Source: Candidatus Nitrospira nitrosa (lineage in GTDB: Bacteria; Nitrospirota; Nitrospiria; Nitrospirales; Nitrospiraceae). From it: a stretch of 64,000 nt of DNA. Below, one piece after another: positions 26,163-34,449 of this stretch. The first letter of the stretch is position 1. The number at the start of each line of letters is the position of its first letter. Made by a program: the position numbers and the translations under genes. The stretch covers positions 1,116,001-1,180,000 of the forward strand of contig NZ_CZQA01000001.1 in the NCBI RefSeq assembly GCF_001458735.1, read 5' to 3'. Below the pieces are notes generated by a model that worked only from the letters and a program-made list of their open reading frames with translations, was not told the DNA's origin and did not search any database.

Positions 26163-27470
26163 TTAAGGCGTCTGACTTGGAGCAACAGACTGGGCCTTGC
26201 GATAGGCTTCGTCCGCCTCGCGGAGAAGCTTTGCGCCTTCCGGTCCGCTGGTGCGCTCGCCGTCTTCCTGGAGCGCGTTTCCCAAGTTGTGCTGGATCTT
26301 GGCCCACAGCTCCGGGAAATCCTTTTTAGAGTACACGGTACAGGCGTCTCGTAATGCCACGGCTGCAGCCCGGAAGTGTTGATGAAGGCCCTCCTCCTCT
26401 GACCGGACAGCAATGTGTCGCTGCGTGTTTCCGATATCGATCATCAGAGTGGCCCAGAGGGTCGGCATCTCTTGTTTTGACACGTGTTGCAAGCCTTCCT
26501 GATAGGCAGCCAACGCCTGGTCAAATTGGTAATCTGCATAATAGGCATGTCCCGCGAGTCGGAAATCCTCTACAACGTCTTCCGTGAGTTGGATAAGCTG
26601 GCGCTTGGCCTCTTCCAATTGAGCGGGGTCAGCGGTCTTGGTCGGGAGCTCACCGGAAAGGAATACTTCTGGTCGATTGTGCCGTGAGTCAGTCCAGGAA
26701 ATAGGCGTGGATTCGGCCGGCACTCGGATCACCGTCATAAATCTACCTGCGATACGGGGTTCTCGCGGGGTTTCAGTTTTTCGGATCGTTCGGGACAGGG
26801 CGTCAACTTCCTGGCTTTTCCGTTTGAGCAAGTCCAGTTTGTTGATCGTGTTCTGCTGACGGCACGTGGCGGCCTGTGTGAGGTGCTTGTTATAGATGGC
26901 GGCAAGGCACTGCTTCCCTCGATCGGCCGATTGTTCGTATTGCCTGACCAACTCCTCGACCTTGGCTCTGACCTCTTGTTCCGGCAGGCTGTGGGTGGCC
27001 GCGTACTCCTTCACCACCTGCGTTGGGTCGACGTCACCTTCCTTGCCATTGGGCGTGACCTGCTTCTTGAGTTTCTCCGGCAGGCTCTCCAGGAGCTTGT
27101 CAAATTGGGCCGCAGAGAGAAATATCGGAGAGGTCTCTGGCACCAGCACGATGTCGCTTGTGAGCTCGGGGGAGAGCTGCACTTTGCCGGCCAGGGGTAT
27201 AGCAATCGCCCAGCCCTTACGCTTGACGTACAGCGCAATGGTTTGGCCGACTCGAATGGCATCAGGAACCAGCACACGATAGCCGCCATCTGACTGCGTC
27301 ATATAGGGATTGCCGACATTCACGATCCAGATCTGGGCCCCGACCGCTGGCTTCTTGGTGCCGCCGTGATGTTCCAGGACCTGGCCCTGTAGCCAGTTCT
27401 CGGCATGTGCGAAACCTCCGGACAGCGTCAGCATCAAAAAGAGGGCCATAAAGGAGGTTCGTGTGCGCAC
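26163..27470 (-). CDS. Exported TPR protein with carboxypeptidase-regulatory-like domain, partner of TIR protein
   Basis: A 435-residue protein with a signal peptide (MALFLMLTLSGGFAHA) and a beta-sandwich-like domain of the carboxypeptidase-regulatory type (about 28-115; VGAQIWIVNVGNPYMTQSDG, YRVLVPD). A helical middle follows, then TPR-like repeats toward the end (AYYADYQFDQALAAYQEGLQ, ELWAKIQHNLGNALQEDGER). It starts GTG 27470, sharing one base with the stop of the TIR gene, so the two are one transcript. The location should be periplasmic. With the TIR partner it may form an envelope sensor; that is inference. Confidence 0.75.
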   Translation of the reverse strand: MRTRTSFMALFLMLTLSGGFAHAENWLQGQVLEHHGGTKKPAVGAQIWIVNVGNPYMTQSDGGYRVLVPDAIRVGQTIALYVKRKGWAIAIPLAGKVQLSPELTSDIVLVPETSPIFLSAAQFDKLLESLPEKLKKQVTPNGKEGDVDPTQVVKEYAATHSLPEQEVRAKVEELVRQYEQSADRGKQCLAAIYNKHLTQAATCRQQNTINKLDLLKRKSQEVDALSRTIRKTETPREPRIAGRFMTVIRVPAESTPISWTDSRHNRPEVFLSGELPTKTADPAQLEEAKRQLIQLTEDVVEDFRLAGHAYYADYQFDQALAAYQEGLQHVSKQEMPTLWATLMIDIGNTQRHIAVRSEEEGLHQHFRAAAVALRDACTVYSKKDFPELWAKIQHNLGNALQEDGERTSGPEGAKLLREADEAYRKAQSVAPSQTP

Positions 27471-28408
27471 TATTTCCCCTTCTCTAGTGGGAAACGGAGA
27501 TCCGTGTTCCCCAAGTTGGCGTAGTTCAAGTAGCTGTTGTACCCATTCTTCTGGGCGGTGAACTTCACCCGTGCTTGCTTCTGGCTTGTCACGCGAAAGC
27601 TAAAGAAACCGTCGGCCCCTGTCGTTTTCTTCATGTCAAAATCGGGCAGGGAGACGATGACGGCTGGGAGGGGTTCATGTGTCACCTCGTCCAGCACCAT
27701 CCCCGCGAGCGGCTGCTCGAAAGGCACGGCCGGCGGCGGTGCCCTACTCCACTTCGCTGGAAGATCCAGGAGGAGCGTGACGGCGGTGAGAGTCGCGACG
27801 GCTAAGCCGGACCAGGCCTGCCATTTCTCGACAAGGGGTTTAGTTTTTTCGGGCACACGTGCGGTCGCAGACTCGTTGTGAATGTGAATGTCGCCGCCGG
27901 CTTGGTAGACATTGCCTTGAACCGTCCATTGTTGCTGTGCGAAGACGGCCTTGGCCTGTGCGAGCACAACGGTCTCGTTTCGCGACGTGATGTCATCCAG
28001 CTTGGCAAGGACGGGCGTTCGTCTGCTCTGGTCAGCCGGCAGCGCAGCGGCTAGGGAAGTGGTTAACCCAGCGACATCCTGCAGTGGATACCCATGAAAT
28101 GCTCTGAGCGATGGAGCCAGCGGCGTCTCATCCAGCAGGCAGGGGATGATGGTCTTCTTGAGCGCGACGGCTGTATTCCATTCCAGCTCAACGAAATGGG
28201 ATGACGCCGCGTGCTTCGACCAGGCCAGCAGAAAGACATCCTGATCGGCAATTGCTTCGCCCAAGACCTTGGGCCATTTCTGTCCTCCGTAGATCTTTTC
28301 CTGATCACGCCAGAGAGAAACCTCGGGTGACGAAGCTCGAAGGCGTGCCGCAAGTTGTTCGATCAACGGCAGATCTTCTCTGGAGTAGCTCAGAAAGACG
28401 CTAGGCAT
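27470..28408 (-). CDS. Membrane-spanning TIR-domain protein
   Basis: A 312-residue protein in four parts. A TIR domain comes first (about 1-140; VFLSYSREDLPLIEQLAARL, DVFLLAWSKHAASSHFVELE with the candidate catalytic Glu). A linker contains NVYQAGGDIHIHN, a motif typical of signalling proteins with effector domains. Then one membrane segment (about 195-217, LAVATLTAVTLLLDLPA) and a C-terminal carboxypeptidase-regulatory-like domain (about 230-312; GMVLDEVTHEPLPAVIVSLP, GADGFFSFRVTSQK). The TIR part would be cytoplasmic and the last domain outside. Bacterial TIR domains often cleave NAD+ in immune systems; whether this one does is unknown. It is followed directly by the exported TPR gene. Confidence 0.82.
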   Translation of the reverse strand: MPSVFLSYSREDLPLIEQLAARLRASSPEVSLWRDQEKIYGGQKWPKVLGEAIADQDVFLLAWSKHAASSHFVELEWNTAVALKKTIIPCLLDETPLAPSLRAFHGYPLQDVAGLTTSLAAALPADQSRRTPVLAKLDDITSRNETVVLAQAKAVFAQQQWTVQGNVYQAGGDIHIHNESATARVPEKTKPLVEKWQAWSGLAVATLTAVTLLLDLPAKWSRAPPPAVPFEQPLAGMVLDEVTHEPLPAVIVSLPDFDMKKTTGADGFFSFRVTSQKQARVKFTAQKNGYNSYLNYANLGNTDLRFPLEKGK

Positions 28409-28595
28409 GTGTGTGCCTCAGATGCTTGCGAAACGAGTTCTTTAGGAATCGACACGGTACACGAAACTGCGTAGACCGACAAGAAGGGATCTGCATCCAA
28501 TGAAATCTCCTTCCACGACGTCTCTCTGAGTGGAAATGTCCGACTGATCCAGGGTAAGGTGTCCCCCGGTTCATTGCTCGGAGAAGAGATCAGCC

Positions 28596-29402
28596 ATGTC
28601 CTCTTTGCGACAACACAATAGCGGGCCGGATTCAGACGGGCCTGAGGTTCCGGAGCCCTCCCATGCTGAGCGGGCCAGGACGTTGGTCTATCTTCAGCAG
28701 ACCGGCAGTCTGTCGACGCTCTCCCGCAAGCAGCCAGGCTGGCCATTTGGATCGGTGATGCCCTACGCCCTGGATGCTCAGGGGCAACCGGTCTTTCTCA
28801 TCAGCACGATGGCCATGCATACGCAAAACCTGCTGGGCGATCCCCGCGCCAGCCTTCTGGTAACACCGCCGGAGAGTCGGCGCGATCCTCTTGGTGCAGC
28901 CAGAGTGACGTTGATGGGGTCGGTGACCAAGGTACCGAAAGAGGAGCGTGACGAGGTTCGTACGTGCTATCTGGCACGCCATGCTCAGGCCTCGTACTGG
29001 GTGGATTACCAAGACTTCGGGTTTTTCCGCATGGCGCTAGCGGAGATTTACTTTGTCGGAGGGTTTGGGTCGATGGGGTGGGTGGCGCCGAATGACTATG
29101 CAAGGGCAACAGTAGATCCGCTGGCGAATGACGCGGCGAGCCTGGTTCATGAGCTTAATATGGAGCAGGTAGAGACGCTGTTGCTTCTAGCCCGTGTCTT
29201 TGGCAATCCGGACGCGCAGCAGCCGACGGTGACGGCACTGGATCGATTGGGCTTTCATCTTCGATTCACTACCCCAGACCGCATGCAGGGTGGACGGGTG
29301 GCGTTTACCAGTCCCGTGGGCAACGCATCTGAAGTTCGGGCTGGCCTTGCCGGTTTGGCCGCTCAAGCGGAGGCGGGTATGCACGTGCTACATTCGCTGT
29401 AG
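28596..29402 (+). CDS. HugZ-like FMN-binding split-barrel protein
   Basis: A 268-residue protein of the pyridoxamine-phosphate-oxidase-like split barrel class: LSRKQPGWPFGSVMPYALD, FLISTMAMHTQNLLGDPRAS, YWVDYQDFGFFRMALAEIYF and VGGFGSMGWV, followed by a DUF2470-like C-terminal domain (about 175-268, DPLANDAASLVHELN). This layout is that of HugZ-type heme oxygenases and related chloroplast proteins. Heme binding is inferred from the family. GGAGAAGAGA precedes ATG 28596. It is divergent from the TIR gene and shows no heme-uptake neighbours. Confidence 0.8.
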   Translation: MSSLRQHNSGPDSDGPEVPEPSHAERARTLVYLQQTGSLSTLSRKQPGWPFGSVMPYALDAQGQPVFLISTMAMHTQNLLGDPRASLLVTPPESRRDPLGAARVTLMGSVTKVPKEERDEVRTCYLARHAQASYWVDYQDFGFFRMALAEIYFVGGFGSMGWVAPNDYARATVDPLANDAASLVHELNMEQVETLLLLARVFGNPDAQQPTVTALDRLGFHLRFTTPDRMQGGRVAFTSPVGNASEVRAGLAGLAAQAEAGMHVLHSL

Positions 29403-29480
29403 CGGGCTCTTGCACCAGGTTATGGATAATGGTAGTTCCGTTCAATTCAGCAGCACATCACGAGCGAAATAGAGGAGTGT

Positions 29481-31163
29481 ATGGCCACGAACGATAAACA
29501 GGTAATTTTTTCTCTGGTTAATGTCGGGAAGGTCTATCCGCCGAAGCGGCAGGTGTTGCGGGAGATCTATCTTGGCTTCTACTACGGGGCCAAGATCGGC
29601 GTGCTGGGTTTGAACGGTTCGGGCAAGAGTTCCTTACTCAAAATCATCGCCGGGGTTGATCCGAACTATACAGGCGAGATCACAAGGTCCAAAGGCTATA
29701 GCGTTGGCCTGCTAGAGCAAGAGCCGCAGCTCGATCCGAACAAGACGGTCAAGGAAGTGGTTGAAGAAGGGAAAGCAGAGCTCGTTGCCTTAATGAAAGA
29801 ATATGAGGATGTGAGCAACCAGATTGGCTCGGCTGACCCGGACACGATGGAAAAGCTGCTCGACAAGCAGGCACAACTGCAAGAGAAAATCGAAGCGGCG
29901 AATGGCTGGGAGCTCGAGAATCAGCTCGATATTGCGATGGATGCATTGCGCTGTCCGCCCGCCGACCAGAAGGTGGGGACCTTGTCCGGTGGAGAAAAGC
30001 GTCGGGTGGCACTCTGTCGCCTGATGATCCAAGAGCCGGATATTCTTCTCCTCGACGAGCCGACGAACCACCTCGATGCGGAATCCGTGCAATGGCTCGA
30101 ACAGCATCTTCAACAATACAAGGGCACAGTCATTGCCGTGACGCACGATCGGTACTTTTTGGACAATGTGGCCGGGTGGATCTTAGAGCTGGACCGAGGC
30201 CATGGGATTCCTTTCCAGGGCAATTACAGTTCCTGGTTGGAGCAGAAGAAAGACCGATTGGAAAAGGAAGAAAAGGCAGAGTCGAAACGGCAGAAGACGT
30301 TGGAGCATGAGTTGGAATGGATCCGCATGTCGCCTAAGGCTCGGCAATCGAAGGGCAAAGCGCGTTTGAATCGGTATGAGGAACTCGTCAACCAGAAGCA
30401 GGACCAGGTAGCGGCAGATTTGGAAATCTATATTCCACCAGGACCGCGGCTCGGCGATGTGGTCATCGAAGCGACCGGTATCAGTAAAGCCTTCGGGGAC
30501 AATGTACTGTACGAAAAGGTCAATTTCAGCTTGCCGAAAGGTGGGATCGTCGGTGTCGTCGGCCCCAATGGCGCAGGGAAGACGACCATGTTCAAGATGA
30601 TTATCGGCAAGGAGAAGCCGGATGCCGGCACGATCAAGGTCGGTGAGACCGTGGAGCTTGGTTATGTGGATCAGGATCGAAGCTTGGACGGGAACAAAAC
30701 GGTGTATGAGATCATTTCGGATGGGCAGGACACCGTCAAGCTCGGCAAGGCTGAAGTCAACGCTCGTGGCTACTGTGCTCGGTTTAACTTTGCTGGGACA
30801 GACCAACAGAAGAAGGTCAAAGACCTCTCTGGCGGGGAACGGAATCGGGTGCATTTGGCGCGTATGTTGAAGGAGGGGGCGAATCTGATCATCCTTGACG
30901 AGCCGACGAACGATCTTGATGTGAACACGTTGCGTGCGCTTGAAGAAGGGCTCGAAAGTTTCGCAGGCTGCGCAGTGATCAGCAGTCACGACCGGTGGTT
31001 CCTCGACCGTCTTGCCACCCACATTCTCGCATTTGAGGGCGACAGTAAGGTGGTCTGGTTCGAAGGGAATTACAGTGAGTATGAAGCCGATCGGAAGAGA
31101 CGTTTAGGTAAAGAGGCTGACCAACCGCATCGAATTCGATATCGGAAATTGACGCGTCAGTAG
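29481..31163 (+). CDS. ettA: Energy-dependent translational throttle protein EttA (ABC-F)
   Basis: A 560-residue ABC-F protein with two ATPase domains: first Walker [10 protein letters not shown], signature [15 protein letters not shown], Walker [13 protein letters not shown]; second Walker [10 protein letters not shown], signature [15 protein letters not shown], Walker [13 protein letters not shown]. The linker is highly charged. EttA binds the ribosomal E site and gates early elongation by ADP/ATP ratio. Length and the [20 protein letters not shown] start match EttA rather than Uup or ABCF resistance proteins. AGAGGAG precedes ATG 29481. Confidence 0.95.
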   Translation: MATNDKQVIFSLVNVGKVYPPKRQVLREIYLGFYYGAKIGVLGLNGSGKSSLLKIIAGVDPNYTGEITRSKGYSVGLLEQEPQLDPNKTVKEVVEEGKAELVALMKEYEDVSNQIGSADPDTMEKLLDKQAQLQEKIEAANGWELENQLDIAMDALRCPPADQKVGTLSGGEKRRVALCRLMIQEPDILLLDEPTNHLDAESVQWLEQHLQQYKGTVIAVTHDRYFLDNVAGWILELDRGHGIPFQGNYSSWLEQKKDRLEKEEKAESKRQKTLEHELEWIRMSPKARQSKGKARLNRYEELVNQKQDQVAADLEIYIPPGPRLGDVVIEATGISKAFGDNVLYEKVNFSLPKGGIVGVVGPNGAGKTTMFKMIIGKEKPDAGTIKVGETVELGYVDQDRSLDGNKTVYEIISDGQDTVKLGKAEVNARGYCARFNFAGTDQQKKVKDLSGGERNRVHLARMLKEGANLIILDEPTNDLDVNTLRALEEGLESFAGCAVISSHDRWFLDRLATHILAFEGDSKVVWFEGNYSEYEADRKRRLGKEADQPHRIRYRKLTRQ

Positions 31164-31280
31164 CTGGCGGTGAAAACTCGCATCAGCTTCGTGCTTCTGA
31201 CGCTCAGCGGCTCAACATGCAGAACAACCCATGACCAGCCGCTTTGCTCACTACAGCCTTGCTGGACAGTGCTGTTGACC
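31160..31280 (+). repeat. MITE-like dispersed repeat, degenerate copy C
   Basis: The intergenic DNA after ettA carries CGCTCAGCGGCTCAACATGC, CCGCTTTGCTCACTACAGCC and TTGCTGGACAGTGCTGTTGA in the same order as the consensus from copy B read on the minus strand. The left end is poorly kept, so the boundaries are approximate. Confidence 0.6.
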
Positions 31281-31318
31281 CTCCTTCGTAAGGAAAGCAG
31301 GGTAAGGGCTGGTCTGAC

Positions 31319-32200
31319 ATGAAGCCAATTGCCATCATTACCGGGGCAGCGGGGTTGATCGGGCAGTACGTCATCAAGAACGCTGCTCGATGGGCACCTG
31401 ATTGGGAAGTCCATGGCCTAAGTCGGGCTGAGCTGGATCTGACGGACCAGCGGGCGGTCGACCAGGTATGGCGAACGCTTCAGCCGCGTGCGGTCATTCA
31501 TTGTGCGGCGTTGAGCCGAACGAAGGATTGTGAACACGACCCGCAGCAGGCTCGACGGATCAATGTCGAAGCCACGGCGCACCTGGCTAGATGCTCCAAG
31601 GAAATCCCCTTTGTGTTCCTGTCGAGTGGCGAAGTTTTTAATGGGCGGGTTGGGTGGTATCGAGAGACTGATCACGCCAATCCGATCAATGTCTATGGCC
31701 AAACCAAGCTTGAAGCTGAGCACCAAGTACTGCAGAATCCCAGACATACGGTGCTGCGTATTGTTCTGACCGCGGGGACCTCGTTGAACGGAGATCGGAG
31801 TTTTGTCGAAGATATGCGCCGGACGGCCAGGAGTGGCAAAACCATGACGCTCTATGGCGACGAATTTCGATGCCCATTGCCAGCTGGAGTCATTGCAAGA
31901 GCGGTCTGGGAACTCATGAATCGAGAGGCCCGAGGTCTCTATCACTTGGGCGGCCGGGATCGGCTATCTCGCTGGGAAATTGGTCAGGCACTACTAGCCT
32001 GGTATCCAGAGCTGCAGGGACATCTCTTTGAAGGGTCGGTCACGGGTCACACCGGTGCCCCGCGCCCGCGAGATCTTTCCCTGAATTGCGACAAGCTTCA
32101 GGCGCTCTTGTCGTTTCCCATCCCAGGGTTTCGGGAGTGGGTACAGAGCCGGATGCAGCAAGGGGGCGACCTGTGGGATTATGAGTCAACATTGGCATAA
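31319..32200 (+). CDS. SDR-family sugar-nucleotide reductase (RfbD-like)
   Basis: A 293-residue extended short-chain dehydrogenase. The nucleotide-binding GAAGLIGQY is near the start, then SRAELDLTDQRAVDQV, AVIHCAALSRTKDCEHDP, catalytic Ser region FVFLSSGEVFNG and YGQTKLEAE with the Tyr-x-x-x-Lys pair. This layout fits dTDP-4-dehydrorhamnose reductase-like enzymes, but no rhamnose cluster is present, so the substrate is unknown. It is followed by a DUF1295 gene 12 bp away. Confidence 0.82.
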   Translation: MKPIAIITGAAGLIGQYVIKNAARWAPDWEVHGLSRAELDLTDQRAVDQVWRTLQPRAVIHCAALSRTKDCEHDPQQARRINVEATAHLARCSKEIPFVFLSSGEVFNGRVGWYRETDHANPINVYGQTKLEAEHQVLQNPRHTVLRIVLTAGTSLNGDRSFVEDMRRTARSGKTMTLYGDEFRCPLPAGVIARAVWELMNREARGLYHLGGRDRLSRWEIGQALLAWYPELQGHLFEGSVTGHTGAPRPRDLSLNCDKLQALLSFPIPGFREWVQSRMQQGGDLWDYESTLA

Positions 32201-32212
32201 AGGGTAAGAACA

Positions 32213-33046
32213 ATGGGAATGCAAGATGGGATGGATGAAGCGGATCCGTTGTCGCTGGTTGTAATCGCCTATATCGCAGTGGCGGCCTTGATGGTGATCT
32301 TGTGGTTTGTGCAACGGAAGACCAAAAATGCCGCAATCGGTGATGTTGGATGGTGTGTGGGGCTGATCGCCGCTGTGCTCTTGTATATCACGCAAGCCCC
32401 CGTTGGAATTGAGCGGATCATGCTGACGGCGATGCTCGTGCTGATGTATGCCGGGCGACTGGGATACCACCTGTATTCGCAGCGCCTCACCGGGCAACCG
32501 GAGGATAATCGCTATCGGCGCTTGCGCAAGGAATGGGGTGATTCCGAGTCGGTCAATATGTTCGTCTACTTCCAATGGAAGGCCGTGTCTGTGGCGGTAT
32601 TTTCGTTTCCGTTTCTTGTGGTGCTATGGAACCCACGGATTCCATCCTCGGTTGTCGAAATGATCGGACTGCTGATCTGGGGGCTGGCGGTGTCCTGGGA
32701 GGGAAAGGCTGACCGGCAGCTTGCCCATTTTCGGGGCGACCCGAGGAATAAGGGGCGTGTCTGCCGAGAGGGACTCTGGCGCTATTCACGCCATCCGAAC
32801 TATTTCTTTGACTGGCTGCACTGGTGTTCGTATGTGGTGATGACCTTGGGGGCCCCTGGCTGGTTATTTACCTTGGTGGGGCCCATTGGCATGGGGTGGT
32901 TATTGTTCAGAGTCACCGGGATTCCACGAGCGGAACGGGAAGCCCTCTCCACTCGTGGAGAAGAGTACAAAGCCTATCAGGCGACGACCAGTGCTTTTTT
33001 CCCTTGGTTCCCTCGCCCAACACCCGATCGTGCGACTCAGTCTTAA
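32213..33046 (+). CDS. DUF1295 / steroid 5-alpha-reductase-like membrane protein
   Basis: A 277-residue multi-pass membrane protein with the family signature in the second half: GKADRQLAHFRGDPRNKGRV, GLWRYSRHPNYFFDWLHWCS and a final TSAFFPWFP. Such proteins resemble NADPH-dependent lipid double-bond reductases; the substrate is not known. AAGGG lies about 7 bp before ATG 32213, and it is probably co-transcribed with the SDR gene. Confidence 0.85.
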   Translation: MGMQDGMDEADPLSLVVIAYIAVAALMVILWFVQRKTKNAAIGDVGWCVGLIAAVLLYITQAPVGIERIMLTAMLVLMYAGRLGYHLYSQRLTGQPEDNRYRRLRKEWGDSESVNMFVYFQWKAVSVAVFSFPFLVVLWNPRIPSSVVEMIGLLIWGLAVSWEGKADRQLAHFRGDPRNKGRVCREGLWRYSRHPNYFFDWLHWCSYVVMTLGAPGWLFTLVGPIGMGWLLFRVTGIPRAEREALSTRGEEYKAYQATTSAFFPWFPRPTPDRATQS

Positions 33047-33072
33047 CCGGAGGCCAGGCTAACATGGCTGAG

Positions 33073-33435
33073 TCATGGGTGTGAGCCCGTTAGCACCTTC
33101 TCTGTTGGGCTGGCCGCTCTGAGCTTTTCAACAAAGTGGGTCAACCGGGTTCGGTTTGCTTCATCCATCCGGAGGATTTCCCAGCCTGAAATTTGACCAT
33201 CAGACCATCGTACAACGGCCGCATCAATCAGTATATTGTGTGATTGGTCTCCCTCAAGAATGGTCATATAGACGGTCGATTCAGTCCCAGCATGAACCGG
33301 ACGTTCTCCGGCTGCGCGCCAGCCAACTTCGGACAGATCCCACACGATCCCAGTGGTGAGAGAACCATCACAAAAGTAGCAGAGTTGGCAACGAGCCGAA
33401 GTCCGTACCGTCTTGCGAATAGTATAGGTCTTCAT
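33073..33435 (-). CDS. PilZ-domain protein
   Basis: A 120-residue protein with the pattern of a stand-alone PilZ domain: an N-terminal Arg-containing segment (YTIRKTVRTSARCQLCYF), VWDLSEVGWRAAG in place of the D/NxSxxG motif and IDAAVVRWSDGQISGWEIL. The expected RxxxR is imperfect (RKTVR), so c-di-GMP binding is plausible but not assured. It stands alone. Confidence 0.65.
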   Translation of the reverse strand: MKTYTIRKTVRTSARCQLCYFCDGSLTTGIVWDLSEVGWRAAGERPVHAGTESTVYMTILEGDQSHNILIDAAVVRWSDGQISGWEILRMDEANRTRLTHFVEKLRAASPTEKVLTGSHP

Positions 33436-33527
33436 ATTCCCCCCTCCTGACTTGGTTCGGTCACTCTCCCATAGTGCCCACTGACAACCTTAGAGGATGA
33501 TGCGAAACATGCCATGCAACGAAAGAA

Positions 33528-33554
33528 GGGGGAGGGAGGGGCAAAGGTAGGGGG
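33528..33554 (+). other. G-rich tract, possible G-quadruplex
   Basis: The run GGGGG-A-GGG-A-GGGG followed by an 8-base loop and GGGGG could fold as a G-quadruplex on the plus strand. It lies between two minus-strand genes, about 95 bp upstream of the PilZ gene start. Confidence 0.35.
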
Positions 33555-33620
33555 CAGAACGCAACACGGAGTCCTCTCACGGAAGGGCGAGGTCAGGCTC
33601 CTGATGCAGTACGACAGTGG

Positions 33621-33842
33621 CTATTGCCTGGATTTTAGATCGGCGATCCGAGCCCGCGCAATTTCCCCTTCTCTACTTTCAGGATAGGTCCGAGCCAATT
33701 CCTGGTAGATCTCCAGTGCGTGCGGAAAATTGCTTTGGCTTTCTTCGAACGCGGCAGTCTCCAGCAGCTCTTTTGCCTTGTCGGAACAGCCGAATAAGAC
33801 GGTAATGCAGAGGGCACAGAGGACGAGACGTGCTGTCTTCAT
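33621..33842 (-). CDS. Small TPR-like lipoprotein
   Basis: A 73-residue lipoprotein: signal with lipobox VLFGC, then one helical-hairpin repeat resembling TPR (NFPHALEIYQELARTYPES). It starts inside the stop of the Zn-ribbon regulator gene (ATGA overlap, 33839-33842). Role unknown. Confidence 0.7.
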   Translation of the reverse strand: MKTARLVLCALCITVLFGCSDKAKELLETAAFEESQSNFPHALEIYQELARTYPESREGEIARARIADLKSRQ

Positions 33843-34372
33843 ATAGATCCTTTCCCACTATTGCTCCGGCGTGACGCCATCAGGCTGTCATGCGTCGTGC
33901 CAGATGCGAGTGATTCAATATGGTAGCGTGGGGGAGTAATCCCTTCACTTCGACATTGCGGGCAACGGCTTGGTCGCGTTAGGCGCGTACGGTCGCGAAA
34001 CATGAATCCACAGTCCATGCAGCTGGATGGTTCACGGAGAAATCGCCGTGACCGGTCTCGAGCAACCGTTTTTACCACATGCGCAAGGTGTTCCTCTACC
34101 AGCCGCTCGGCGATGCTCAGGGCACGGGCGAGTTGATGGCTCGCCATCGGAGCGCCGGTCAGGAGTTCAATGATGCGCTGTCGTGTGGTCTGTTCGGGAG
34201 ACGGCATGGGGATATGGTAGGCACTCATGCCAAGAAAAGCCAGAGTGCCCTCCCCAGATTCATGGGAAATCATCTGAAGTTGTCGGAGCTTATGGGGTCC
34301 CACTGGTTGCACAGCAGTGTTCATTCTGTCAGAATGCATCCCCGCATCGGCTGTCATATCACGATCAACCAA
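33839..34372 (-). CDS. HTH and zinc-ribbon transcriptional regulator
   Basis: A protein of up to 177 residues: a helix-turn-helix-like segment in the middle (QRIIELLTGAPMASHQLARA), then a zinc ribbon with Cys pairs SCMDCGFMF and RCPQCRSEGI. This HTH plus Zn-ribbon layout is known for small putative regulators in archaea and some bacteria. The first 50 residues look unconserved; the true start may be ATG 34228, but no clear ribosome site decides. It is divergent from hpnR, so regulation of that gene is possible. It overlaps the following lipoprotein gene by 4 bp. Confidence 0.65.
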   Translation of the reverse strand: MVDRDMTADAGMHSDRMNTAVQPVGPHKLRQLQMISHESGEGTLAFLGMSAYHIPMPSPEQTTRQRIIELLTGAPMASHQLARALSIAERLVEEHLAHVVKTVARDRSRRFLREPSSCMDCGFMFRDRTRLTRPSRCPQCRSEGITPPRYHIESLASGTTHDSLMASRRSNSGKGSI

Positions 34373-34449
34373 GTGGGTCGGACGAGTCCTTCGTATTCAC
34401 GAATGGTTTGACCTGGCTCAGCGCTTTATAGACGAGGAGGTTGGGGCTC

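Noticed and set aside
26883-27293. Two overlapping plus-strand frames of 128-136 codons
   Set aside because: They are antisense to the exported TPR protein, which has a signal peptide and clear repeats.
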